Source: Lingula anatina (taxonomy: Eukaryota > Brachiopoda > Lingulata > Lingulida > Lingulidae). Taken from it: DNA of 43,208 bases. The notes beneath the pieces were generated by a model that did not search any database, was not told the DNA's origin, and saw only the letters and a list, made by a program, of their open reading frames with translations. Positions 1 through 11,700 of this stretch are shown here, in pieces. The first letter of the stretch is position 1; the number at the start of each line of letters is the position of its first letter. The DNA lies in the NCBI RefSeq assembly GCF_001039355.2, contig NW_019775752.1, positions 101,414 through 144,621 of the forward strand, written 5' to 3'. The position numbers were made by a program, and so were the translations under genes.

Positions 1-2829
1 GGGATTCTTTGCGTTTTAAAATCTTTATCTTTATTGAGCTCATCTTAAATGCATGTTATATCTTTTAGTAATGTAATGAAACTACTTCTACTCCCTGCTC
101 AAAAATTGTATTTTGTGCGAAGTTAAATGCCTGTATCTTTGTTCAGCGTTGGCAAAGTGAAGAAAATGCAATCTTAAAAACATGCGTTTATAAAATATTT
201 TTTGAGTTTGCAGCGTTGGTTGAAAAATGTGGATGACATCATTAAAATCAGTTATGATTTCTGTAATGGCCAACCACGTACGAAATATCCACAAATGTAT
301 CAATCAGCAATCAATCAAAGGTATACTGAACCTTTATGAAACGCATTTTTCATGGAAACCATTATTATGTAACAGAACAAATTGAAAACATTAAAACATT
401 CAGTCTTAATAGATAAAACCTACCTACACGTACATTATTCTGATCAAAAGAGATTGCCGAGGGAAATTATATTAATTTCCACAAATCTTATGAAAATCTT
501 TTCAATTCCTCACATGATGAGGGACATCAATGTCTCTCCGATGACGTGACAAATGCTATTGTCACCTGCATGAAGTAGCTATCTGCCGGTGACGGGAAAA
601 AGCTGTCGGAATTATTGAGCCTTTCGCCCCCACAATGCTGTCATTGTTTGCAGAAACACTGATTGAAGTTTCAAACTCATCATTAAAAGACTTGAGAGCA
701 CTGCGCACATATTCATAGATAAATAATATCTTTTGGTGAGAAAATGTCACAATTTTTTGTCAGAAAATAACTAATACATGTAGATAAGGAGAGAGAGAGA
801 TAACAAACCAATTCAAATTCCTTTGTTTCAAACACTTTATTGGACGCATGATGATACAAGAACGTGTGCTAAGTATTTGATTAAAGGCATAAGGGGCGAA
901 TACTTGGTTTGCCATAAAGTGAATTTGTGGTATGAAGTGAATTTGATTGCGTTTTCGATACTATTGTCAAACGTCAACTTTACGTTCTTCGTAAATTCAA
1001 AATATTTCACCTGTAGGCAGTTTTATCTCAATTTTTCCCCGTGCGTGATCTCGACTATCGACTTTTCTACATCTGTTGAAATTTAAATGTACTTTACAAT
1101 GGGCAACATGGTTATTGACATCTGAACTTGGTTGTCGATAGTAAAACTTTTAAGTTACAAATTATCTTCCCCCTAAGCCTCCAAGTGCAAACTCATCAGT
1201 AAGATATATATTTAAAAGTCAAGACTTTATCCATAATTTAACTGTACCAAAATAGGCAACTGATTTTCTCTGTATTTTATAAAATGATTAGAAAAGTTCT
1301 ATAAACTATTCCGCATGCGGATATGTTTGTAAGAGTACTCCCATGTTTAAGGAAGTTGAATATTTAATCTACACTGTCTTGTCGATCATCACTACATGGA
1401 ATACAACATTTTTCTACAATTATTTCTTAAATACTTTATGAAATTCTACCAATATCTATAAAGAGCGGAGTAGATTACCGTATAGTGCCGCGTTTAGACA
1501 GTCGCTAAAGCTGATTGTGCTCTAAAAAAGAACGCAATTTAGGCGTTTATACAATCTCAAGCCGTTGCAAAGACAAAGCAGTCAACAATTGACAACAATT
1601 GTTGACTTATTTATCTTACAACGGGGGCATTTTGTTAATACTGCCTAAACCGAAGCAACCTTTGGTCCGATCATGTCCAAACGCAGCAAAAGAGACTACA
1701 GTTTCAAACCCCGATTGCACAAGCAGGTTGTTTGAGATCCGTGCGCCAGGCATTTCAGAGGAGTAGCGATTCCACTCCACCGATTTACGTAATGGTCTCT
1801 TTGACTTTGTTCGCTCTGGGAACGTGTGTGAAGCAGTTCTTAAAGTGTTCTAGTCTCAAAGCACTAAGTGCTTAAAAACTTCCACTTTTACAATGGCTTT
1901 ACTGTGTTTATAGTGCTAATTTGGAAGGTCAATTATTTCAAACATTATTTTAACCATTACAAACAATTAACAGACTAGAATTCTAGGTAACTCCTCATTT
2001 ACCACGGCTTTGGCATTGGAATGGTGCATAATTATACAGTTTGTCTTTGCTAACTGGTGATTCCATCCATACTAATAGTTGTGTAGGTGTTACGATCCAC
2101 ACATCTGGATTTGCTAATAGTTCATCTATAAATTCATTCAAAGCTTCTTTTCTATATTTCCACTCTGGCGCGAGGAACCAAGCAGAGTGCATACTAATGC
2201 CAAAAGGTGGTTTGTCAGGGGCATCGTGGTGGCGCCTGAAGTTCTCTCTAAGGAATGTAAGAGTATCTGCCTTGGTTTGTGGTCGACAACCATCGACCAT
2301 CCCACCACAGCCAGTGCTTTTAAAACGCCAAACGTTCAATGGAAGTTCCCAAAGTCCGGAGTCATGTTTGTACGGCCAAATTGGAGTTCCAGTGTTAGTT
2401 ACCGTTGAATCATAACCAAAGTGGTTTTCTTTTAAAAGTCTAAATAAACCTGGAGGTTTGGCTAAAAATGGCACGCGAACCCCAAGAATATGATTCAAAG
2501 GAATTCCCGTGGATTTGCTCTCTATTTCCCTCATACCGACGAATTCTTTTTTAATCTCTTCATAATCTGCAGTCTTCCACCACGTGGTTGGGGTTCTATG
2601 GGATATACTGTGATCTGCAATCTCGAATCCCAAATCATACAGCTTTCGTACCTCTTTATATGAAGTGTACTGGTTACTGGCGAATAAGGTTGCGGTTATG
2701 CGGCAACCATTTGGGTTTCTACGGTTTGCATTGAAGAGGTCTTGGTACGCTCTAGAACCAGCCACTGTCACTGCGTCGTCGAAGGTGAAGTAAACAAATT
2801 GTGGTGTTTGCGATCTGGTGAGCCCCCCT
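1..2829. repeat. Segmental duplication, copy 1 (partner 5929-8761)
   Basis: This block matches 5929-8761 almost base for base, with scattered substitutions and small indels in the non-coding part and about six differences in the coding part. It starts at the window edge, so its left end is unknown. Its right end falls at the single 'n' (2830), after which the sequence has nothing in common with copy 2. It holds the 3' flank and most of the last exon of a chitin deacetylase. The direct orientation and the junction at an ambiguous base leave two readings: a real tandem partial duplication, or an assembly product such as two alleles placed in series. Confidence 0.93.
1995..2829 (-). pseudogene. 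Truncated duplicate of the chitin deacetylase catalytic exon
   Basis: This is a copy of the terminal exon of gene A (7927-8774). It keeps an open frame from the duplication junction to the TGA at 1995-1997, including the CE4 metal and catalytic motifs TFDD, HSISH, RVPF, WELP and the late MHSAWF. I count about six differences from copy 2 in the coding body; only one changes the protein (Thr for Ala in the SKS-T/A-GIP segment). The copy ends at the 'n', so the last dozen or so exon bases and the splice acceptor seen in copy 2 are absent. No signal-peptide or chitin-binding exon follows on the minus strand between 2831 and 5928. As shown it is a headless gene fragment. It would be an allele rather than a pseudogene if the duplication is an assembly artefact. 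Confidence 0.75.
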
Positions 2830-2830
2830 N
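2830..2830. other. Ambiguous base at duplication junction
   Basis: The only non-ACGT character in the window lies exactly where similarity between the two copies stops. That suggests a collapsed gap or a join between contigs rather than a random miscall. Confidence 0.9.
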
Positions 2831-2953
2831 TTCATATTCTATCATTTCAGTAATTTTCTACCATCAATGCTTTTTAAAATTATTATTTTGTAACAGAATG
2901 TAGGCATCCTTTCATAAGTACACCACAGAGGCGTATCAAATCCCGTAGACGGG

Positions 2954-3196
2954 TAAAGCCTGGATTACATTTGAAATGCGGTGCTCGTGCGGTGCACGTA
3001 TACTGCCCGTAATACCCTTTTCGTACGGCGTCTGAGCGGAGGTAGACGGTGGCCGTGCGAAATCGCACGAAATTGTACGGATTTAAGGTCATGGAATGTA
3101 GACATACTCGGCGTAGCCCGTAGCTCCTTACGATTTCAAAAAAATCGTACGGACGATTTCATCGCACGGTGCCCATGTAAATGTAATCTAGGCTTA
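2954..3196. mobile_element. MITE-like element with terminal inverted repeats
   Basis: The left end TAAAGCCTGGATTACATTTG and the reverse complement of the right end, TTAAGCCTAGATTACATTTA, match over about 20 bases. The interior is GC-richer than its surroundings and full of short CG-containing words (cgtacgg, cgcacg) that themselves repeat in both orientations. There is no coding capacity. It fits a non-autonomous DNA transposon of about 240 bp; the family is not recognised. Confidence 0.7.
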
Positions 3197-4514
3197 ACTC
3201 CCCTACAAAGGTCTTCTAGCTGATACAAAATTGTATAAGATAGAGTATAGAAGGTTTGGAGTCAAGGCAATTGGGTTGCTGCCCTAATCTAATGTGAGGA
3301 GATCAATATAATTCATAATTATGGGAAAAGCGAGAAAATGTCCATCTCTGGTGGGGCGGGGAGGGGGGGGGGGACAAAGGAGTGAACGAGTCAGCACATA
3401 ATTTGCGTGCTTTGTTAATTGTTACCGTCACATCGGGAATCTCAGGGCTTCCGTAGTGAGCAGACTATGGTCTGTGTCCCCGGTCAAATATGCGAGGACA
3501 CAAAAACGGGGAACACAACCCATTTTAAATGCACAACAATTCATTCCACCCACAAGTCGAATATCTAAATATCCATTTTGTATTGTGTATGAGCAATACG
3601 TGGGGCATTAAAAATACCTTACATATGTCAGGACCTTAATTGTGTTGGTTAGAAATAGACCTATATGCTTTGACTCACTCAGAAATGGCCAGCTCCCACG
3701 GCTTATTTTAGACACCAGCCGACAAATGCATGTCGTAGACGTGCCAGAGATGTTAATGTCCTGTCGTTGGAAAAAGCTTAGCCTTAACTTGGGTAGCAAT
3801 TGCCATGTAGGCATCTATTTAAAGATTGTCAGATGTGAAAATTATCAGACCTATTTCACGTAGTGGTTTTGCGGTAAGGGGGTAACTCTATATCAGGGCT
3901 ACGTGGTTTGAAATGATATATCTAAAATAGAAACAACATGTTAATTGTTATATCTTTAAGTACAGTGTCTTTATTTTAGAAATGTTAGTGCCTTTGTTTA
4001 AAAAGACGAATAGAATATAACCAACCGCATTTAATTCTTGTTTAGGGCAAATATTCTAACCAAACAGTCCTTAAAGAAATATCGTTTTGGTGTGAAGAAG
4101 GATATTTATTTACTGACCACGGTGTATCAACAGGCTATTAAGGCCTCTACACCGTCGCTTCACATTATCATATGTGACAGAAAACTAAGAATTCAATTTT
4201 TTTCAAAGACATGTTTTGTCATATCATGTCGTCTGTTTAAGATAGAGTACGTTATTTGAGGACAGATGCGTTGCAACGCACCACGGCGCGAGATTTAGGG
4301 AAGTTTCAATTGGCTCACAATTGGACTATGATTTAAATTTTCATGTAAATAACGTTATATGGATTAAAAAAACTCAATTTTTACTTAAATATCAAACAAA
4401 GAAAGCCCAAGCTATACACGAAAACAAAGACCCACTTTCAACACCATAAATTTGTTGCCAGTCATTTATACTCAGAAGAAGTCAACATTTTAGTTCCCTC
4501 CCCTCCACCCCCCC

Positions 4515-4515
<1 letters not shown>

Positions 4516-4557
<42 letters not shown>
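4516..4557. repeat. (CA)n microsatellite
   Basis: About twenty uninterrupted CA dinucleotides, preceded by a C-rich stretch. Confidence 0.95.
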
Positions 4558-4559
<2 letters not shown>

Positions 4560-4749
4560 ACACGCAGCAGCTGCCATCATCCTCAAATCTCTGGTCCTGA
4601 GGGTGTTTCTTCTGCCTGGAAAAGAGGCCTTGAGAATAAGGTGGGTGAGGGAGAAGGAGAAGCTCGAACTCAGAGATAGAAACGCACACAGATTACATCG
4701 CAACTCGGCTGGACGAGCAAGGGGTTCAAGTGAAGTACAACCACGACTG

Positions 4750-4776
4750 ATTTTTTTTTTTTTTTTTTTTTTTTTT
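4750..4776. repeat. Poly-T tract followed by G-rich run
   Basis: More than twenty consecutive T followed by GGGGGG. It is a simple repeat, and possibly the A-tail of an old minus-strand retroposon, though no body was recognised. Confidence 0.85.
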
Positions 4777-5928
4777 GGGGGGTGGGAGTGGGGATTGGAG
4801 CATGTCTCTTCCAATTGGGATTGCATTGTCACCAAAGAAATTGCAGTCAGGAGCGCATGATCCTAAGCTAAATATGTGAAGCTCAAAACTTTTTGGCATC
4901 TTTGTTGAAAAATAAAGCAGTATAAATTCAAACATCTTGTTTTATTTGTACTGTAAACATTTCTTGACTTCGCAAGTCTTACAAAAAAAGGTCAATATAT
5001 TTGCAACGTGAAAGAAGAAGAATACCGTTTTTATTACAATGACTCCGATTGCTTTGAATGCCAACATGACGGAATCTGAAGCAAGGGAAATCCATTGATA
5101 AAATACGACTTTGGTGTTACCTTCAGGACACACCTTAAATTGTCTAGTGCCCGTAACTGAATTCTATTCACAAACCAGTGTCAGGTTTAATTCTTTAGAT
5201 ATTTCTGTCCTTGGGAAAAAAATAAGTACATCAAGTCGTCTGCAAACTTGGTTGAGGAGAAGAAAAGGAACGGAGGAATGGCCTATTCATCGCAATACAC
5301 GTATAAAGTATACTGATAACACGACACATTGTCGAGACGTTAATTATACCATCAGGAGGTTTTACCCCATCTTCATTCCAAGGCGTCTCGTGCTAGCCAC
5401 TATACGTGCATTCTTTCAATCTAGGTAGACATACCATTGGCGAGGGGGAGGGAGGTTACAGAATGTCGATCCACCATTTGTTGCTGTCCAGCTTCAAAAT
5501 CATAAATTAAATTCAATATGTATTTATTTCTTACTAAATGATTAAGTGGCAATATGTGAAACATGGATCCATGACCCTCATTGTGGCTTTGTTTTTCTTT
5601 TCATAGGTGGATACAACATTTGTGGAGCCCTCTGGATCTGGATGTATGCTTTTTATTTCAAGTTCACAACTTAGTGGATGTAAGAGCGTACTCTTTATTT
5701 TCACAGTGTTAAAAGCCACCTCAGCAAGATTGGGCTCTTTAAGCGGAGAAACTTTTGCAACATTTCAAATAAGCATTTGGACAGTGGTTGCTAAAGGATG
5801 GCATTTCTTTGTTGATTAAGAATTGCTCGTAAAATCTCTCTAGGAAAATAATTGCTTCTAGGTAACCACTTCTACGTATTTGAAGAGAACAATGGTAGCA
5901 CTTTATTTATATTAAAGGGACAGTTCAC

Positions 5929-8761
5929 GGGATTCTTTGCGTTTAAAAATCTTTATCTTTATTGCGCTCGTCTTAAATGCATGTTATATCTTTTAGTAAT
6001 GTAATGAAACTACTTCTACTCCCTGCTCAAAAATTGCATTTTGTGCGAAGTTAAAAATGCCTGTATCTTTGTTCAGCGTTAGCAAGTGAAGAAAATGCAA
6101 TCTTAAAAACATGCGTTGATGAAATATTTTTTGAGCGATGGTTGAAAAATGTGGATGACATCATTAAAATCCGTTATGATTTCTGTAATGGTCAACCACG
6201 TACGAAATATCCACAAATGTATCAATCAGCAATCAATCAAAGGTAAACTGAACCTTTGTGAAACGCATTTTTCATGGAAACCATTATTATGTAACAGAAC
6301 AAATTGAAAACATTAAAACATTCAGTCTTAATAGATAAAACCTACCTACGCGTACATTATTCTGATCAAAAGAGATTGCCGAGGGAAATTATATTAATTT
6401 CCACAAATCTTATGAAAATCTTTTCAATTCCTCACATGATGAGGGGCATCAATGTCTCTCCGATGACGTGACAAATGCTATTGTCACCTGCATGAAGTAG
6501 CTATCTGCCGGTGACGGGAAAAAGCTGTCGGAATTATTGAGCCTTTCGCCCCCACAATGCTGTCATTGTTTACAGAAACACTGATTGTTTCAAACTCATC
6601 ATTAAAAGACTTGAGAGCACTGCGCACATATTCATAGATAAATAATATCTTTTGGTGAGAAAATGTCACAATCTTTTGTCAGAAAAGAACTAATACATGT
6701 AGATAAGGAGAGAGAGATAACAAACCAATTCAAATTCCTTTGTTTCAAAAACTTTATTGGACGCATGATGATACAAGAACGTGTGCTAAGTATTTGATTA
6801 AAGGCATAAGGGGCGAATAATTGGTGTGCCATAAAGTGAATTTGTGGTATGAAGTGAATTTGATTGCGTTTTCGATACTATTGTCAGACGTCAACTTTAC
6901 GTTCTTCGTAAATTCAAAATATTTCACCTGTAGGCAGTTTTATCTCAATTTTTCCCCGTGCGTGATCTCGACTATCGATTTTTCTACATCTGTTGAAATT
7001 TAAATGTACTTTACAATGGTCAACATGGTTATTGACATCTGAACTTGGTTGTCGATAGTAAAACTTTTTAGTTACAAATTATCTTCCCCCTAAGCCTCTT
7101 AGTGCAAACTCATCAGTAAAATATATATTTTACAGTCAATACTTTATCCATAATTTAACTGTACCAAAATAGGCAACTGATTTTCTCTGTATTTTATAAA
7201 ATGATTAGAAAAGTTCTAGAAACTATTCCGCATGCGGATATATTTGCAAGAGAACTCCCATGTTTAAGGAAGTTGAATATTTAATCTACAGTCTTGTCGA
7301 TCATCACTACATGCGATACAACATCTTTCTACAATTATTTCTTAAATACTTTATGAAATTCTACCATTATCTATTATCATTATCTAAAGAACGCAGTAGA
7401 TTACCGTATAGTGCCGCGTTTAGACAGTCGCTAAAGCTGATTGTGCTCTATAAAAGAACGCAATTTAGGCGTTTATACAATCTCAAACCGCTGCAAAGAC
7501 AAAGCAGCTAACAATTCACAACAATTGTTGACTTATTTATCTTACAACAGGGTCATTTTGTTAATACTGCCTAAACTGAAGCAACCTTTGGTCCGATCAT
7601 GTCCAAACGCAGCAAAAGAGACTACAGTTTCAAACCCCGATTGCACAAGCATTACAATTTGTTTGAGATCCGTGCGCCAGGCAGTTCAGAGGAGTAGCGA
7701 TTCCACTCCACCGATTTCTACGTAATGGTCTCTTTGACTTTGTTCGCTCTGGGAACGTGTGTGGAGCAGCTCTTAAAGTGTTCTAGTCTCAAGTACTAAG
7801 TGCTTAAAAACTTCCACTTTTACAACGGCTTTACTGTGTTTATAGTGCTAATTTGGAAGGTCAATTATTTCAAACATTATTTTAACCATTACAAACGATT
7901 AACAGACTAAAATTCTAGGTAACTCCTCATTTACCACGGCTTTGGCATTGGAATGGTGCATAATTATATAGTTTGTCTTTGCTAACTGGTGATTCCATCC
8001 ATACTAATAGTTGTGTAGGTGTTACGATCCACACATCTGGATTTGCTAATAGTTCATCTATAAATTCATTCAAAGCTTCTTTTCTATATTTCCACTCTGG
8101 CGCGAGGAACCAAGCAGAGTGCATGCTAATGCCAAAAGGTGGTTTGTCAGGGGCATCGTGGTGGCGCCTGAAGTTCTCTCTAAGGAATGTAAGAGTATCT
8201 GCCTTGGTTTGTGGTCGACAACCATCGACCATCCCACCACAGCCAGTGCTTTTAAAACGCCAAACGTTCAATGGAAGTTCCCAAAGTCCGGAGTCATGTT
8301 TGTACGGCCAAATTGGAGTTCCAGTGTTAGTTACCGTTGAATCATAACCAAAGTGGTTTTCTTTTAAAAGTCTAAATAAACCTGGAGGTTTTGCTAAAAA
8401 TGGCACGCGAACCCCAAGAATATGATTCAAAGGAATTCCCGCGGATTTGCTCTCTATTTCCCTCATACCGACGAATTCTTTTTTAATCTCTTCATAATCT
8501 GCAGTCTTCCACCACGTGGTTGGGGTTCTATGGGATATACTGTGATCGGCAATCTCGAATCCCAAATCATACAGCTTTCGTACCTCTTTATATGAAGTGT
8601 ACTGGTTACTGGCGAATAAGGTTGCGGTTATGCGGCAGCCATTTGGGTTTCTACGGTTTGCATTGAAGAGGTCTTGGTACGCTCTAGAACCAGCCACTGT
8701 CACTGCGTCGTCGAAGGTGAAGTAAACAAATTGTGGTGTTTGCGATCTGGTGAGGCCCCCT
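5929..8761. repeat. Segmental duplication, copy 2 (partner 1-2829)
   Basis: This is the copy that continues into an intact gene: it spans the 3' flank and most of the final exon of gene A. Its left edge follows the sequence ttaaagggacagttca, but copy 1 reaches the window edge at the same point, so that is not a proven breakpoint. The right edge is internal to the exon, about 13 bases short of the splice acceptor. Confidence 0.93.
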
Positions 8762-11700
8762 GGCAGTGAAGATCCTGAAAGAATCAAATATTGACAATGT
8801 TAGAATCTACGACTAATAGTGAGTTTACTCTTGAAGGTGATCATGTTTTATAAATTTGCATGAAAACATAATGTTAAAACGTAATGTTCACAAACTATAG
8901 TTACGACTTCATTGTTCCAAATCATTTCATCAACATTAATTTAATGTTCAATGACATATATCGTTTGTATGAAAAGGACAATAAGTAGACATTATGACTG
9001 ATTTTAAGTATTAATTTATAAAAGATTAACTTTCTCCAAATACTAATTTACTTTTTTTATATCGTAACCAGAAGATGGTTGATTGTTTTATATATCACAC
9101 CATTAGAAGGCTGATGGCACTGATACCTGTACTGAACAAAAGGGAGACGGCTTAATTAAGGTAGAGTCGTTAGTCTACCAGTCAATTGGATTAATTGCAA
9201 CATTTCATGATTGCTGAGCATATGTTTCAAATACTGGTGCTCATTAGTGTTTCTCATGAAACTGGACGTAGAGAGGAAGAAAGACCGCTTCTTTCGTGAT
9301 TCCCATAAAGCCTTGCTGATACCCACTGACCATGCTACCAAACGATCGCACTCCAAATACACTTCATCTAAATCGCCAAGATCTGGCTGATTAGAAGCCG
9401 CCTGGGCACCTTAACCTTCGGTGCTTTCCCATTGAAGGGTCATCGTGTATACTTTATGGTGACTACCACTGGATTGGGTAGAGTAGAAGAGCGGGCAATT
9501 TATATAATAAAGTGTCTGTATACCATTCATGCATAAAGTCATTTTGAAATAAAATAATGGTTCGTTTAACCATAGCAGTTCTATTACATTGATATCGGCG
9601 TAGACAGAGGCTTACTGTTAGTACATTGGTCACCTAATTAATAAGTCCAGCAGACCTGCTTCCGAGTGCAGTTGTGGTAGATTGTTTAGATTACGCGTAG
9701 ACATGGTCTACCATCACTAAATTGCTTTTAAACATGTTTCTGAAAATTGCCTCATTCAAAAAAGTTAGTTAGAAAAGTTGCGTTATGTCTGCCACCAGAA
9801 AAAGATGCCAAAAGTACTTTTCACGCTTAAAGAATTACAATAACCGTTTTTTTTCTTTTTTTTCATTAAAATATTGTATTATCATAATTTTAATTGGTAT
9901 TATTGGCACGCTTTCAGAATATTCGTTTTTTTAAGACGTCATCCTTGAATATCTACAAATGAAATCGAAATCTGTCTAAGGTACTCGTGGTGACCAGAAT
10001 TACGTAAAATGAAGACCTGTGATTGTCCGCTTTCTTTCACCGTTTCAGCAGGTAGTGGGTGGGGAGGTGGTTCCTGCTTTTAAGCTATGAAACACGTTCA
10101 ATTAAAAACAAGGCCTTTACAAGATTATCTGAAGTATATTGTTTCATATCTTACTATGTAATCGTTTAAAAATTTGACTTTGGCGTGTTCGGTACTTTTT
10201 TGCACGTTCCTAAATTTCATTTGATAAAAAAAGCGCATCCTCATTTGTAATTATAGTTGACAAGGAAAGAAACTGGTGAATAGCACATTTCGTTCATCAA
10301 GACGATAGTCCTTGGAAATTTTCAAAGATAAATTTTCGTTGTCGCACTTATGAATGATTTTAACAGAAGATGCATTTAAAATAAGTCGCCTGATAGAGGT
10401 TGAAATAATGGGCATAACATTGCCTTTAAGTTCAACGGCGTGATCAGAATTTTTCATAGCCTTTTGAATATTTCAAACAACGTCACGAGTGTGCGATTTT
10501 GACTGGTATGGAGTACTGCTTTGGCAATCGCTTTTCGACGTGTTGATGTAAAAATATTAGCACGTTTTATTAAAGCAAAAGTACTAAAGACCATTCATTA
10601 TCTACCATATAAGATATACGATAGAAACAAAGGTCTATTGTTTCTTTACTTAAGTACACATATCTAAGAATTGGTCTCATTAGAGGACTTTGTTGGTTTG
10701 TGTTCTTTTTCTTTCTTTGCTTTTTTTCTTTCTTTCTTAAGAATTACTGTAACTGTGGGAACTTGTGATAACATTAAACACTACTACACATCAAGGTGAA
10801 ATTTCGATGACTTCACTTTCGATAGACAACAGATAATGAAACCCAGACAGATTGCAAAAGAAAGTATTGAAAATCTCAGTTTGTACAAACAATCTGATCT
10901 TCAAACACCTTGCAGAAATCTGAAAAGCTGTAGTTACTGTTATTACTCACCCTCCGAAAATGTCTGTGCTGGGAATGCCTGAACCCGTGATGTTTGATAT
11001 GCTCCCCCGCTGTTTGGATACGATCCTCCTCCTCTTCCTCCCGTTCCCACTCCTCCTCCAAATCCTCCACCAACAGGATATTGGCTTCCTCGAGGAATAG
11101 CAGGATTACGAGCGGGCAAAAATGTATTGGAAGGGCTGCCTTGGACGTTGAATGTGGCCGTCGGTGGGAACAGGCCGCCCATACGCGGCTTCACGGGACT
11201 GTTATTAGCAGGGCCATAGTTGATGACCTTTACTTGATTTCCTTGTTTAGAGTTGGCAGCGACTATGTTGGCTAGTGCTATGGAGTTGAACAGACCGGAA
11301 AGGGGACCGGGAAGGACCTGTGCTTGCGAAAATGATGGTAACGGGACTAGGTCGGATGGGAAAGAGGAAGAAGACGAAGAACCAATCTGAAGAGAAGAAC
11401 TTTCCAGCCCAGAGGAAGACGGTTTTACGTATCCGGAGACTGCCTGACCATCGCTCATTACGTGTGAAATCGCATCATTTGCGGTCGCTGCGGTTTGGTC
11501 CCCTGATGTTTGGTGTTGTTGTGACCCTGCAGCGTTTCCTTTGCTCGGAGGGACAGAGCTGACCTTGTATTGACAACCAACAGTTGTAGGACCCGTGGCG
11601 ACGCAGGTACCACCATGGGGGCAAAATTGGAACCCGCGAGACATGGTACCCCCTGCGTTGCAGACATCCTGGGCATATCTCCGTCTCTCTGAGTCACTGG

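Larger units (their letters stand above)
3197..5928. other. Unique spacer between duplication copies, no gene seen
   Basis: No ORF here has recognisable protein features or splice-supported exons. It holds a poly-G run (about 3360-3374), a (CA)n microsatellite (about 4517-4557) and a T-run (about 4750-4776). The short frames running through these tracts are composition artefacts. Confidence 0.6.

Noticed and set aside
562-1086. Short ORFs repeated in both duplication copies (about 60-90 codons)
   Set aside because: Copies of the same region share them by descent from the duplication; small indels between the copies break or shift the frames, and they have no domain or splice support.
2041-2415. 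Plus-strand ORFs of 124 and 73 codons, repeated at 7973-8347
   Set aside because: They are antisense to the catalytic exon, which has motifs and splice support on the minus strand.
4482-4935. ORFs of 69-117 codons encoding poly-Lys, poly-Phe and Cys-Val repeats
   Set aside because: Reading through the (CA)n and T-run tracts; pure composition artefacts.
10994-11275. Ser-rich plus-strand ORF opposite gene A exon 2
   Set aside because: A shadow of the Gly/Ser/Pro-rich linker; no start context or motif of its own.
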